Part shown: piece after piece, positions 1 to 13,490 of the stretch | Numbering within the stretch: position 1 is the stretch's first letter | Layout: each line of letters begins with the position of its first letter | DNA from: Clonostachys chloroleuca | Taxonomy: Eukaryota > Ascomycota > Sordariomycetes > Hypocreales > Bionectriaceae | NCBI GenBank assembly: GCA_037952775.1 | Contig: JBANAY010000004.1 | Location: 15,004,001-15,068,000 of the forward strand | DNA: 64,000 bases | Direction: 5' to 3' | The notes under the pieces: model-generated | Database searches by the model: none | Told to the model about the DNA's origin: nothing | What the model saw: the letters and a program-made list of their open reading frames with translations, nothing else | Program-made: the position numbers and the translations under genes

Positions 1-504
1 AGTCGGTTTATAGTGCATTTTATAGCGCAAAAGGATCTTATTTTGGTGAGAGGAACCGGAAAAATATACCAATTTCTCTCATAGGTCTACCGACTAAAAA
101 CTACTCTAAAACCCGCTACAGCAGCTTCCCGGGCTACTTTTGATTTTCCGCAAAATTCATTACTATAGGAAATCTAAAAAATCGACTCACAACTACCAAA
201 CCATAAGATAGATATATATAACCTTTTTAAGACCCACTTTTATCTGAAAGAGCTAGTTAAACTGATCAGTTAAGTATAGATATTAGATATCTTATCTTTA
301 AAGCTGAAAGAGATATCTAAGATCTAAGGTCTAGTCTAGGGTAAGTTAGTTATAGGGTAGCTTGGGTATAGGTTAGGCTACTAGAAGTTACTCAGATTTT
401 TTCCTGAATTTTCTAGACCCTTATTTAGGCTAATATAGCCTAATAACCTATAAATAACGCTGCTGACGCTCCTAGCCCTAAAGAGGAACTGGAGCCTGCT
501 AAGC

Positions 505-722
505 CGTAGCGGTCATAGCGGCCTGTAGCCACTGACCCACAGTGGCTGCAACCGCTATTGGCTCGTGATCGTAGTCGCTATCGGATAGCGGTCTCAATCG
601 CTATTGGCTAGCTGTTACAGGGGATAGCGATCGCTAACAGTTAGTGGTTGCGACCGCTAGAGGTTAGTGGTTGCAACCGCTAACTTATAGCGATACGGTC
701 ACTAACTTATAGTGGCTATAGT
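505..722. repeat. GC-richer minisatellite with palindromic unit
   Basis: Degenerate tandem units of roughly 18-24 bp built on a palindromic core of the type AGCGGTTGCAACCGCT, with variants such as GTGGTTGCGACCGCTA. The array stands out as a GC-richer patch between A+T-rich flanks. Related short motifs (AGCAGCTATATTAGCAGA-like) recur in the inverted-repeat arms near 10.6-10.8 kb and 11.5-11.8 kb. Units this short are below the length known to trigger RIP. Exact period and copy number were judged by eye. Confidence 0.6.
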
Positions 723-1599
723 CTCTCAATTCAACACTTATTAATAAGCTTATATAGCAGTCTAAAGAATATTAAATATACTAGCCTAGTAGTAAGCTAA
801 AGTTAGAAGGATATAGAAGGAGTTTAGAAAGCTTAAGAGATAGGAATATTATATAGCTAAAAAGTACTCTAACTAGGTATAAGTATTAGTAGTTTTTTTT
901 TTTTTTATTTCTTTAGCTAATATATTTATTAGTAGTAAGTATTCTGATAAATATATAGTATATATTAAGTTACTTATTTTAGGGAAAAGTAATAGTTATT
1001 ACTTTAACTATAATAGTAATAGGATATAGTATATATATTATAATAAGAGTAGTAATATTTATATTACTATACTTAAAGTTCTAATATCTTTTATATATAA
1101 TTTAGTTACTACTTATAAAGCTCTTACTAAGCTTAATAAACTTACTAGGAAATCTTTCTATAAGTATACTAAAGTATATCTTCTGATTATATATACTAGT
1201 ACTACCTAGAAGATAGCTTATAATCTTACTATAAATAGTACTTTTAATAGTTTAACTATCTATTAGTAATATAAATTAGAACCTAGCTCTAGCTATATTT
1301 TTAAAAATACTATTTCTAAGGAGGTTAAACCTCTTTTAGAGTATTATACTATTTATTATTAGTCTGTAAGGCCTGATAATAATAATAGTACTATCTATAG
1401 GAGTACTAATAGGTCTAATAATAATAATAAATCTGAGAGTAGTTCCTTTAATATCTAATTCTAATATATAGTAATAATAAACTTAAGGGTAATTCCTCTA
1501 ATATTTAATCCTAACCCCCTAGATACTATTTTTCTATATACTCTGAACCTAAGTAAAAGAGAAGGATAAAATAAAAAAAATAAAAAAATAAAAATTAAA

Positions 1600-4500
1600 T
1601 AGCTTAGCTAGTTCAGATAGATAGATAGATCTAATTATTAGTAGATAGCTTAGATAGATAGAGGAATAGAATAGTCTTTTATAGGAGGCTCCCCTCTGTA
1701 TATTTTAATTACTTATAATATATTTAAATTCTTAGTTTAAAGCAGCTTATTATATAAGTTCAGTCTATCTATATTTACTAAGCTATACCCGGTTTAAGCA
1801 GTCTCTTAATATCTCCCTTAATTTAAATTCTTAACTTATTTATTTCTATAAGTTTTAAGAGTACTAAATTAGGTTTCCCTTTTATTAAGATATCTACTAG
1901 GTTATCCTCTCTATTAATCTATCTTATCTTAGTAATTTTATAGTATTTATATAATTACTATAAGACTATTATATTAATTATTAGTCTTTTCTCTATAGTT
2001 ATACTAAGCTTAATAAGGTATTTATATAGTAAGAGAGAATCTATATAAATTACTAGTAGTATTTCTAGTAGTATTATTTTTAAAGTAATTATTTAAAGAG
2101 TACTTATAATTATAATACCTATATTAAATCTAGCTATTATATTATAGACTTTTAATATAAAGCTGCTTCTTATAATATATTTATACTTTATTAATAACTA
2201 GTATATAATATTCCTAGTTAGTTAGAATACAGGCTCTTAGCTCTTAATCCTTATCTCTATTCTAAGTATAATTATAAAGCTAATTTAGAAGCTTATATCT
2301 TTATTATTAGTAAGAGATCTATCTATAAATATATATAGCTTTAGGTTATATAGGTTAAGTAGTATAAATTTCAGTCTATAGTTATAGTTCTTAATTTACT
2401 ATATAAGCCTTTTATTTAACTTCTTAATATTATCTTTTAATAGGTTCTATTATAATTATACTATTATAAATAAATTATATAAAGCTTCTGATTATATAAT
2501 ACTTATAATCTATATACTATATACTCTTTAGGCTTTATAGCTCTCTATATCTATAGCTTTCTAGAGTATATTAGCTTAGCTCTTTTAAAGGAACTTAATT
2601 ATTATACTATAGAGGAATATCTTTTCTCTATTAAATTTAAGGTCTATTTCCTTAGAAAGTTTAACTCTAGCTTTTATCTTAAACTTAGCTTCTTTTAACT
2701 AATATTCTTCTTCTATAGTAAGTATTTTATTAAATAATCTGAGTATATTATTAGTTTATATTCTAATAATCCTAAAACTAAGTATATTACTTTCTATAAT
2801 TAGGAGGTATAGATTAAAGCTAGAGATTACTATCTTTATATATATTATAAAGTACTTATAGTATATAGTATACTAATATATACTAGATTCAGTAATCCTA
2901 TATAGTAGTTTTATAATTTTTATAACTATTCCTTATAGATAGATAGCTTTACTTAAGGTCTTTTAGGAGTATTATATAAATTATATATTATAGTATTAAC
3001 TCAGACTGTAGGTAGGCTTATATAATATCTCTACCTATTAGAATATAAGTTCCTACTGCTAGTAGTAATAGTATTAATATAAGGATAAGTTATTAGCTAT
3101 AGTATTAGATTATTAGTAACTATATAAGAATTATCTCCTTACTAGTATTATTATATCCTTATATAACTAGATAGAATTTCTTATATAGATATATATTCTA
3201 TCCTTTTACTTTATTAATAATATATACTTTAAATAGTTAACTACTTTTAATATTATAATTAAACTATATAAACTTAAATATACCTGCTTTAATAAGTTAA
3301 TTAATTTTAGCTATTATAGAGGCCTTAAATAGAGTACTTAGGATTATAATAACTTCTTCCTTTTAAAGTTTCTTAGTTAGCTTAAGAGTATCTTACTCTT
3401 TATATATTATATAGTTAGTATATAGTCTAACTAGTTATACTATATATTATATATATACTTTTAGTTTATTCTTTAAGCCTATTAGTTATCCCCTTTTTTA
3501 TAGTAGTTTACTTATTATAAATAGTAAGAGGTCTTTTAGATATATTACTAAGCTAGTACTCTCTTAGACTGGATTTTTAGTCTATTTATCTCTATAGTAC
3601 AGCTTTATATATATAAACTAAAAGGTCTTTAGTCTATTCTATATTTTAATTATAATATTATAGGAGTTATTTAATAAAAGTCTATATAGTCTAAACTACC
3701 TCTTATTCTCTCTCTATACTATAATCTTACTTAGGAGTAGGAGTTTAAGGAGTTCTATTAGGTTAGAGCTATTATATATAGCTAGTATAAGTATAGTTCT
3801 CTCTTTAGTATATAGTTCCCTTAAGGCTTTTATTATAAAATTAACTACTTATACTCTTTAAACTATAGATTATAATAGGGGAGAGGATATAATAACTCTT
3901 AAATATACTCTAAATATAAGGAGTATTAGTATAAAGCTTAGGCCTTGCTATATTATTAACTGCTTTAACTACTACTTATAATATTAATTCCTTTAAGGTT
4001 ATCTCCTTAAGTTCCTTATATAAGATATTAAATATATATTATAGCAGTCTATAATATCTCTTAATCTTACTAATTAACTAATAGGCTTTAATTAGTATTT
4101 ACTTATACTTAGAACTAATAATCCTTATATTTATATAAAATTAGTTACTTATAAATTAGGTTCCTATATTATATATAATATAATCTAGTAGTTCTAGATA
4201 TATATCCAGCTAGATTCTCTTTAATATTTCCTATATAGTATCTGCTAAGATATTTATAAGGAAAGTTATATTTTAAAATATAGTTACTATATAGATAATA
4301 TATAAAACTAGTTCTTAATCCAGTAGATATATAATATTAACTATAATTTTATAGTTAAAGTTAAGATTATCTTATAATCTGAATTTAAAGTATTTTAGAG
4401 CTAGGCTATAGATCTAATATTAGTAGTAGAAGTATTTAATCTTTTTTATTACTTTTCTATTTATATCCTTATAGCCTGCTCTTTCTAAGAGCTTATATAG

Positions 4501-7440
4501 TCTTTCTACTAATAAGTAACTAAAGCAGTAATAGAGTTATTTTAGCTCTAGTTCTATTAAGTAGGCTATATTAGCTATTAATATATATTCAGGAAAGAAC
4601 TATATATAGCTCTATTTCCTTATAGTTAGAGTAGAAAGACTATTTATAGTTCTAACTACTTTATTAGTTATATTCCTAAACTTAATATTTAGATAGTTTA
4701 TATCTTAAAGGTATATTAGGAAAGGGGTTTCTGAGTTTATTATATAAAATATAATAAGTTTAAATAGAGTCTGTAGCTTTATTATACTAAGTAACTCTAT
4801 AAGCCCCTTTCTAAACTTAATACTCTTTATATTAGCTATAGTATTTAGTTTAATTAATAAATTAATTTATTTAAGTACTTTAAATTATAGTTTACTTATA
4901 GTTAAGATTAATAAGGTACTTATATCTAGTATAATTCCCTGGAATTATATTATATATCTTTTCTTAATAATAAATTATAAGGGGTTTTATAGCTTTCTTT
5001 TAATCTCCTCTCCAGAGAGTAAGTACTAGAATATCTTATTAAGCAGATATTATATTAGATATTATTTATTACTATTTATATACTAGTCTTCCTTATCTAG
5101 ATTATTATAGTTATTAGGGTCTTTATAGTCTATTATTTTAGACTGATTATTAACCCCTTCTTAATCTTAAATCTACTATTTAAATTCTTCTAGTATATTA
5201 TCTTCTTCTACTTCCTCTTCTACTTTAAGGAACTTAGTTATAAATTAGTAGTATAGTTCAGATCTCTTCTATAGATAGTTTATAGATTAATAACCAGGCT
5301 TATTATAAATAAAGTAGTACTCTCTCTAGCTATTCCTCTATAGTCCTTAGTCCTAGCTAGTAAAGCTTCTATTAAATAGTCTACTCTATATATTTTAGGT
5401 ATAATAGAGCTACTATTATATTCTGTTTAGTAGCTTCTAGATATATTAATATTACTAATTAATAAGATATATATTTCTTATTATATCCTAGGCTGCTAAA
5501 GTTATTAGGCTTTATTCTAGCTATCTTAATAGGTTTATTTCTAATACTAATATAAGATATTATATTAGAGCTTTAGTATTTATATACTCTCTTTAGAGTA
5601 CTATTTCTAGTTCCTTTAAATCTCTATATACTCTTACTACTATAGCTTATAGGTTATTATCCCCTGTATAAGTACCTCCGAGTATCTTTTATACTCTTAT
5701 TAGGATAATAAAGATCTTTTATAGTATTTAATATACTATAAGATCCTTATATTCTCTATTTACCTATATTAAAGTAATACTAGTTTAAGTCTAGTTATAA
5801 TAATACTACTATTTATTAATAGTATTATTAAAGTATTATTTTAATTTAAAATATATCTCTCTAAAGATATATTCTTCTTTAATATATTAGAACTAGAAAT
5901 CCTATATATTCCCTTTAAGGATTTAGAAGAGAATAGTTTTAAATCTACTTAGCTATATATTATAGGATTTATAAGTATTTAGTATTATTTTAACTTTAAT
6001 ATTAAGTATATTATATAGTTCCCTGCTGAATAAGTACTCTTTTATATTATATAGCTTCTGGAAAACTATAAGTTCTTATATAGCTACTATATCTATTCTA
6101 AGGCTTTACTCAGATAGGAGGTTATAATATAGATTATATAACTTATATATATAGCCTCCTAGTTCTTATTTTAGAACTGGATTCCTAGGAGGTATAAGTA
6201 CTTATTAGGTTAACTTCTTATTCCTCTTAGGTATTTCTATCTTATCTACCTTAATTATATAGGTTATACTTCTTTCTTAGGGTATTTATAGTATTAGTAC
6301 TATATATCCTTAAGACTTCCTATATTACTCCTATAATTAGAATACTTAGGAGTTTAAATTAAAGGTATTTATAAGAAACTATTAATTATTTAGTTATTCC
6401 AGTAGGTCCTCCAGTTCCTATATATTATTAAGAGTTACTTTAGATATATTATTTATAGGGCTAGTATATATACTACTATATTATAGAATATATTTTAACT
6501 CCTTAGTAATACTATTATTTAGAAGTATAAACTTTTCTATTAACTAGTCCCTGAAGTTATATATAAACTTACCTAGTAAATTATTACTATATAGCTTAGT
6601 ATATTTATAGCAGTATATATAATATACTATATATATATTAGTAAGTTCTTAGGTAGTTATCTAGACTGCTAAGATTAGGTAGTTTATTTAGTTAATATTA
6701 TTTATATAGATCTTTATTAGTCTAGTTATATTAAAGACCTCTTCTGTTTTATTATAGTTAAAGGGGGTTAGTATAGGTATAGTTTATACTAATAGTACTA
6801 TTATACTTACTTAGGAGGTAGGTTCTAAAGTATATATATATTTTTATAATAGGGGAGTATAGGGTTTTACTCTTATTTAAAGAACTAGGGTCTCTATTTA
6901 GAAGGATTCTAATAGATTATAGAAAATAGAGTAATAGTAAGAGAGAAATATAAGGAATTATCTTATTTCCTTCTAGAGTTAGAAAAGGGAGAGTATTCTA
7001 TAAGGGCGAACTCTTAAGATTAGATAGTTAAGAAAGGAAGTAATCTTATTAATTACTCCTATCTATATTAATAGGGAGGTATATATAATATAATACTCTT
7101 TAGAGGTATTTCTAGTACTAATAGTATTATTAGAGAAATAAGTAATCTCTAAAGTAACTATTTAGAGTATATAAAAGATAATAGTATTATTATATTATAT
7201 ATTATATATAGTTCTATAGTATAGGATTAGTATTTATAGGAGGACTATATTTCCCTAAGTACTTAGAAAATCCTATTTCTTCTTCTTTACTAATCTGTAG
7301 CTGCTATATAACTACTGATTAGTATTAGAAGGCTTTTCTAAAGTATATACTATAGAGTAGATAGGTTAAAAGTAATTAATTAAGTTATTATTCTAGCTAT
7401 AGAAGTAAACTGGTTATAAATATAGTTCTAGAGTAGTTCT
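1600..7440 (-). mobile_element. Ty1/Copia-like LTR retrotransposon relic
   Basis: Reading the minus strand across about 1,945-1,868 gives KYYKITKIR, a stop, then INREDNLVDILIKGKP. This matches the end of the RNase H region of Copia polyproteins (R-x-x-x-I-R...DNLADILTK), with changes explained by G-to-A RIP (W to stop, T to I). The rest of pol would lie to the right on the minus strand, and several kilobases of stop-filled sequence of the same composition continue to about 7.4 kb. Boundaries are approximate and LTRs were not identified. Confidence 0.6.
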
Positions 7441-7519
7441 AACTAAGCGAACTACTCTGTTTCTAGCTTCTAGCTAGTAACTACTAGTTAGTAGTATTTA
7501 GTATACTAATAATAGTAAT

Positions 7520-9940
7520 AATTAAATCTAATTATTTTATTTATAATTAATATATAAAATCTTCTATAGAACTTATTTCTTTATATAGAATAAAATATTT
7601 ATATTTTATAAATCTATTAATAATAATTAGAATATTATTATATTATATTTCTATTATTAGTTCTATTAATAATAATAGCTTAATAATATAATTAAAGAAT
7701 ATTAATTATTATAGTTATTTTAATACTTATACTAGTTTTAGTTCTTTATAGAGTTTATATCTTATAGACTTAATTTATATATAAGTATTATATTTTAAAA
7801 CTATAGTTTATATATCTTTTTATAAATTAGAGTAATTATAATATTATTTTATTCTATTAAGTATTTTCTTAATTTCTTAATATTCTAAGAGTAGATATTT
7901 ATATATTTCTTTAATAAATACTATTCTTACTTCTTATTATAATTTTCCTATATCTAGTATAATATCTATCTGAATCTTAGTATATATTATTTCTTATATT
8001 ATAATATCTAAAGTTTTTTATACTAAGTATTCTTTATTATTTATAATAAATAGTTATTTATTTATTTTAGAAACTATTTATTTATATTTAGATTTCTAGT
8101 TAAGAGTATTAGTTCTTCTATTTTCTAATTCTTTTTAATATATAATTTTATAATTAAATTTAGATAAATACTTAGTATAATATATTTATCTTCTATTAAG
8201 TTATTAAATAGTAATAAAATATTAAATATTCTTATAGTCTATATATATTTTAACTTTATATTATATCTCTAGATAGTAGTATTTAAATTCTTTAAATATA
8301 TATATAATAGCTATAAATTTCTTATTATAGATAAGATAATTAAGTTCTATATTATATAGTTTCTTTAAAAAGATAATAATAGAGTTTTATACTCTATTAT
8401 TATCTTTTTAATTAAGTTATATACTAATTATAAAGTTTAAAATATTAGTTTTAAGTTCTATTTTCTTTATAGAATTAAATATTTATAATATAAATGTCAG
8501 GGGCAAGGGTCGGTTCAAGGGAGTGAAGGGGTCACAAGTGCATCGCAGGAGCCTAGCAGCAGTCTAATCTGCTGTTAGGGGTCTCCTCGTGGTTACATTA
8601 ATTGCTGAAGCTCTCTATCTTCTCCCGCAACACCCTTCCAAGGGATAAGGCGCGGGGTCAGACCTCTGGTCACGTGCTTTATCAGGTGACCTGTCAGTTG
8701 ACTACTGACAATAAATTCTAAAAGTATTTAGTTCTTAATTTTATTAAATACTTATTATTATTTATTATTCTATTAAAATCCTATTCTCTTTTTTATAATA
8801 TTATATAAAAATATAATAATTTTCCTATAATTCTTAATAAATTATTAGTAATAATTAGTAAATCTAAGGAAAGTTTATACTTTCTTAATAATCTTTAGTA
8901 TTTTCTAGTTCTTAATTATAATAATTTTACTTTATTCTATTTATATTTTATTTAATTAAATAATATATTTAACTTCTTATATATAGAAATAGCTTTTCTC
9001 TAGTTCTATAAAAAGATTAGTTTTTTTTAACTTTTCTAAGACTTAGTATATATATATTTTTATATATTTCTAGATTATTAAAATATATTAGAATATTATT
9101 AAGATAAATAACTATAAAAATATTAAAATACTTCTATAGTATTTAATTAATTATTTATTAGAATATTATAAATATATTTATTAGTTTAAAGAGTATAATA
9201 AAATATTTATAGAAATTAAACTTTATTTTAAATACTATTTTCTATTTATCTTCTTTCTTAATTTATATTAAATTATAAGCTCTCTTTAGATCTAATATAA
9301 TAAATTACTATTTACTCTATAGCTAATCTCTAAGTTTAGTAATTAATAATAAGAGTATTCTATTTTTATATATAATTTTATTTAGCTATTTATAGTTAAT
9401 AACTAAATAGAGTTTATTATTTTTCTTTAATAATAGAGATTTTATAATTCTACTAATTATATTTTAATAGCTCTATTTTAAGTTCTTTTATAAATAGTAT
9501 TTTCTTAAATTAATTATATTCCTATAAAATATTCTTAAATTATTCTTTTTCCTTTAAATATTTTTTTATTAATATTTATACTAAGTATTACTTTCTTTAT
9601 TTTATTAAGCTTTCTATTTATTATTTATTTAGCTCTATTTCTTAATTCTAATATTAAATAGTTCTATAAATAGTTTTTCTATTTCTTTTTACTATTAATT
9701 ATATTTAGCTTTACATTCTTATTATTATTCTTTTATTAGTTATTCCTAATTAATTAATATTAAAAATATATCTAAGGATTATTCTTATTTCTATATCTAT
9801 TCTAAAATTTATATTATTTATCTTAGTTCTTATTAGAATAAATTCTTTATTATATTTAGATTATAATACTATTAAGACTATAACTACTATATTTATTTAT
9901 TATTATAAGTTATTATTTTTACTATTTATATTAAGAACTT
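7520..9940 (-). mobile_element. Ty3/Gypsy-like pol relic (RT YLDD decayed to YLNN)
   Basis: The minus strand over about 9,128-9,060 translates as FIVIYLNNILIYFNNLEIY. This lines up with the Gypsy reverse-transcriptase core F-V-V-V-Y-L-D-D-I-L-I-Y-S-x-x-x-E-x-H. Both catalytic aspartates read as asparagine (GAT to AAT), the change RIP makes. The element is interrupted by a solo LTR at 8,495-8,710. Everything else is stop-rich. Outer limits are estimates. It is clearly non-functional. Confidence 0.7.
8495..8710. mobile_element. Solo LTR, 216 bp, not mutated by RIP
   Basis: A normal-composition segment sits inside the A+T-rich Gypsy relic. It starts TGTCAG and ends CTGACA (TG...CA ends, 6-bp inverted termini). 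It is flanked on both sides by the same five bases ATAAA (8,490-8,494 and 8,711-8,715), a 5-bp target duplication as made by LTR-retrotransposon integrases. No internal element follows, so this is a solo LTR left by recombination between LTRs. It keeps CA/TG dinucleotides, so it either arrived after RIP of its host copy or was too short to be a RIP target. A small non-autonomous element with similar ends is the alternative. Confidence 0.8.
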
Positions 9941-10387
9941 AAGCCTAGTAGGAGACTAGATTAGATCTAATAAGAGATAACTATAATAAGTAAGATCTCT
10001 AATTAGTATACTATAGTACTATATAAGAGAAGAGAAAGAGTAATAAGAAGAAACTTACTTTTTTTCTCCTTAAAAATATAAACTCTAAAGTAGATATCTA
10101 TCTATAGCTACTAGAGAGCTAGTTTATTATAATTTATATTCTTTATAATAAACTTTAATATATTAGAAATTTCTAATTATAAAGAGAGAATATTAATATC
10201 TAGCTTAAACTCTCTTTTACCTACTAGAGAACTCTATATAGAAATAGTAAATCTTTAGAATAGAGTTAATACTTAGATTAAATAATTATAGATATAATAG
10301 ATTAATATAAAATTATTATTTAAAAGGTTTCTATAAGTATAAATCTAGTTCTAATTATAGATTATTTAGAACTAACTATTAATTTCT

Positions 10388-11077
10388 ATTAAGATTTACC
10401 CTATAGATTATAGGGTAGATTAAGATTATCCTATATTAATTAATTAAATAATATATAATTAGTATAGGGTAAGGGGGAATAAAATAACTTACTTAGGGCT
10501 CTCTAAAGCTGGGAGCCCTCTAAAGCTACTAGCCTAACCTACTATAGCTACCTATTAGAGTAATTATATTAGCAGTTATAACTGCTATAATAGCTGCTAT
10601 AGTATCTATACTAGTAATCCTATATTATACTGAAGCAGCTGTATTAGCAGACTTTATATCTACTACAGTACTTATATTAGCAGATCTTATATCTACTGTA
10701 TAAGAACCTTAGTACTTAGTTTAATAAACCTTATAACTACTATAGCAGCTATATTAGCAGACTTTATATCCGCTATAGTATCTGTATTAGCAGCCTTATA
10801 TCCCTCTATATAAGAACCTTATAGTAGTTATAAGCCTGTATTATAGAAGGTAATATATTATCTTTAGGGTCTTTATAGTCTAGAAATACCTATAAGTACA
10901 GAGCTTCCTCCCTGCTAGATAGAGATTCTATAAGTTACTAATATACTCTTTTATCTACCCTATAGTCTATCTTTCTTAGCTACCCTGTAGCTAATAGAGC
11001 TTTATTTTCTCTTATAGAGCCTGTACCTTCTACTATATCTTTTTAAATAATCCTTCTCTAGTATTTCAGAGCCTACC
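10388..11077 (+). repeat. Left arm of 690-bp inverted repeat
   Basis: This arm is close to the reverse complement of 11,268-11,955. It begins ATTAAGATTTACCCTATAG and ends TTTCAGAGCCTACC beside the gap, while the right arm starts GGTAGGCTCTAAA and ends CTATAGGGTAAATCTTAAT. Within it are tandem motifs around TATTAGCAGACTTTATATC. The arms differ at scattered sites, mostly C/T or G/A, as expected when both copies were mutated separately by RIP. Confidence 0.85.
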
Positions 11078-11177
11078 NNNNNNNNNNNNNNNNNNNNNNN
11101 NNNNNNNNNNNNNNNNNNNNNNNNNNNNNNNNNNNNNNNNNNNNNNNNNNNNNNNNNNNNNNNNNNNNNNNNNNNNN
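11078..11177. other. Assembly gap (100 N)
   Basis: Exactly 100 N, the usual placeholder for a gap of unknown size. It lies in the loop between two inverted-repeat arms, so a hairpin or a collapsed repeat probably stopped the assembly. The true spacer is unknown, and the arms might belong to a longer head-to-head element pair. Confidence 0.97.
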
Positions 11178-11267
11178 AAAAAATATATTTTTAAAAGGTC
11201 AAGGTCTCTAGTATAGGGTAGACTAGTTATAAGGTAAGCTAGATCTAGGGTAGATAAAGCCTATAGG

Positions 11268-11955
11268 GTAGGCTCTAAAATACTAAAGAAGGATTATTTA
11301 AAAAGATATAGTAGAAGGTATAAGCTCTATAAGAGAAAATAAAGCTCTATTAGCTATAGGGTAGCTAAGAAAGATAGACTATAGAGTAGATAAAAGAGTA
11401 TATTAGTAACTTATAGAATCTCTATCTAGTAGGGAGGAAGCCCTATACTTATAGGTATTTCCAGACTATAAGGGCCCTGAAGATAATATATTACCTTCTG
11501 TAATATAGACTTATAACTGCTATAAGGTTCTTATATAGAGGGATATAAGACTACTAATACAGATACTATAGCAGATATAAAGTCTACTAATATAGCTACT
11601 ATAGTAATTATAAGGTTTATTAAACTAAGTACTAAGGTTCTTATATAGTAGATATAAGGTCTGCTAATATAAGTACTATAGCGGATATAAAGTCTGCTAA
11701 TACAGCTACTTCAGTATAATATAGGATTACTAGTACAGATACTACAGCAGCTATTATAGCAGTTATAACCGCTAATATAATTATCCTAATAAGCAGCTAC
11801 AGTAGGTTAGACTAGTAGCTTCAGAGGGCTTCCAGCTTTAGAAAGCCCTAAGTTAGTTATTTTATTCCTTCTTACCCTATACTAATTATATATTATTTAA
11901 TTAATTAATATAGAGTAATTTTAATCTACCCTATAATCTATAGGGTAAATCTTAA
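11268..11955 (-). repeat. Right arm of 690-bp inverted repeat
   Basis: Reverse-complement partner of 10,388-11,077. Outside the arms the left and right flanks no longer match, so the symmetry ends near 10,388 and 11,955. Between the gap and this arm (11,178-11,267) lies a short spacer with AGGGTAGACTAG/AGGGTAGATAAAG motifs that resemble sequence near 320-370. The arms could be the terminal regions of two head-to-head elements or a foldback element. Confidence 0.83.
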
Positions 11956-13490
11956 TATATATAAAATATATTCTTAAGATAGATTATTTCTTTATTAATA
12001 ATAATAGAAACTAGTTTAAATATACTTAGAATATCTTTTTATAGAAAATATAAAAGAAATTTATAGCTTATTATAAAAATAAAAAGCTATATTATATATA
12101 CTAGCTATATAATTTCTTAATCTATATAGAATTAATATTTTTTAATTTATATTAATAATAAATAACTTTAGAGAAATTAAAATAAATAATTTAAAAACCT
12201 AATAAAGTATTTATAATTTTCTATATATATTTTAAATAGAAGATAATAATAATAAGGGAAATATATTAAGATAATACTATATAACTTTTATAGCTATATT
12301 ACTATCTAAATAAGTAATTATATAAACTCTATATTAATAGGAAGATATTCTAGATTAACTTTTTCTTAATTATAATCTAGATCTAGGAAATTATAATTAA
12401 TACTAAATTATTTAATTTAGATATATTATATTAAGAGTAAAGAGAGCTAATAAGATACTAGAATAAGAGATATTAAAATAATAAGAAAGATATATTAATA
12501 ATAGAAATAAATACTATCTGATTAGTATATTAGAAAATTTAGAAAGATAAAAAAAAATAAAAGAAAAAAAAATCTAATTAAATCTAAATTAGAGTTAAAA
12601 TAAAGATAAAGAAGTTTCTAAAAAATAGATTTTATAGATATTAAAAGAGATAATTCTTAAATAATAAGAAGCTAGTATTTATTTATACTATAATATATAT
12701 TATTAAAGTAAATATAGATATTAATAATTAGTAGAATAAGATTATACTCTATATAGTACTAGAACTAATAAGAGATATAATTCTTAGAATATTATAATTT
12801 AGCTATAGAAGAGTTAAGATAGATATAGAATATAAATAACTTTAGATAAGTATAATAGAAAAACTTTTAATCTAAACCTTATATATAAAGCTTTCTCTTC
12901 TCGAAGCTTAGCTATTATTAGAAGCTATATTTATAAATCTAATAAAGTAAGTATAAAAATCTAATTAAGAAAGATTAGTAATCTATATAATTAGTATCTA
13001 TAAATTAATTAAAAATAATTTAGATAAGAGCTATTAAGTTAATATTACTACTAGTTTAGTTTTTAAAAAAGCTTATAGATATAAAGAGTTTATTTAATAA
13101 GGAAAGAGTAGGAGTACTTCTATTTTATAGAGAAGCTTTAGATTATAAGATCAGATTAAGAAAGAATCTAATAATAATAATAATAAATTATAAGTATTAT
13201 TTTATTAAAACTAATTTTATTTATATAAATCTAATTTTAATTATTTTATTTTTATTTTTAATTTCTCTTTAATAATTTAATACTATTATATAAATAAACT
13301 ACTAATAGATATTTAATTTAAAACTGTAATATAAATAATATTATTAATAACTATCTAAAGAAATATTCTAGCTAATAAAATAAATATATATATATACTGA
13401 GGGATTATTAAAGCTTAATAATAATCTATTCTCCTGGATTATAAGGATTATTATAAGATTCTAATAATCTATAAGTAATTAGTTAAAAAG
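11956..13490. mobile_element. Unclassified RIP-degraded repeat relic
   Basis: A+T-rich, stop-filled sequence continuing from the inverted repeat to the composition boundary. A purine-rich stretch near 12,540-12,700 followed by repeated TAT/TAC codons could be a decayed gag region on the plus strand, but no motif is clear enough to classify it. No intact reading frame is seen. Confidence 0.4.

Larger units (their letters stand above)
1..13490. repeat. RIP-degraded, A+T-rich transposon island
   Basis: Almost the whole block is A+T, dominated by TA steps, while TG and CA are nearly missing. This is the footprint of repeat-induced point mutation (C to T at CpA on both strands), known in Pezizomycotina. 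No open reading frame of useful size survives. It contains relics of at least two LTR retrotransposons, a minisatellite, a gapped inverted repeat and one un-mutated solo LTR (listed separately). Composition changes sharply near 13,490, where ordinary mixed sequence begins. The first 250 bases and the minisatellite near 0.5-0.7 kb are less extreme. Confidence 0.93.
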
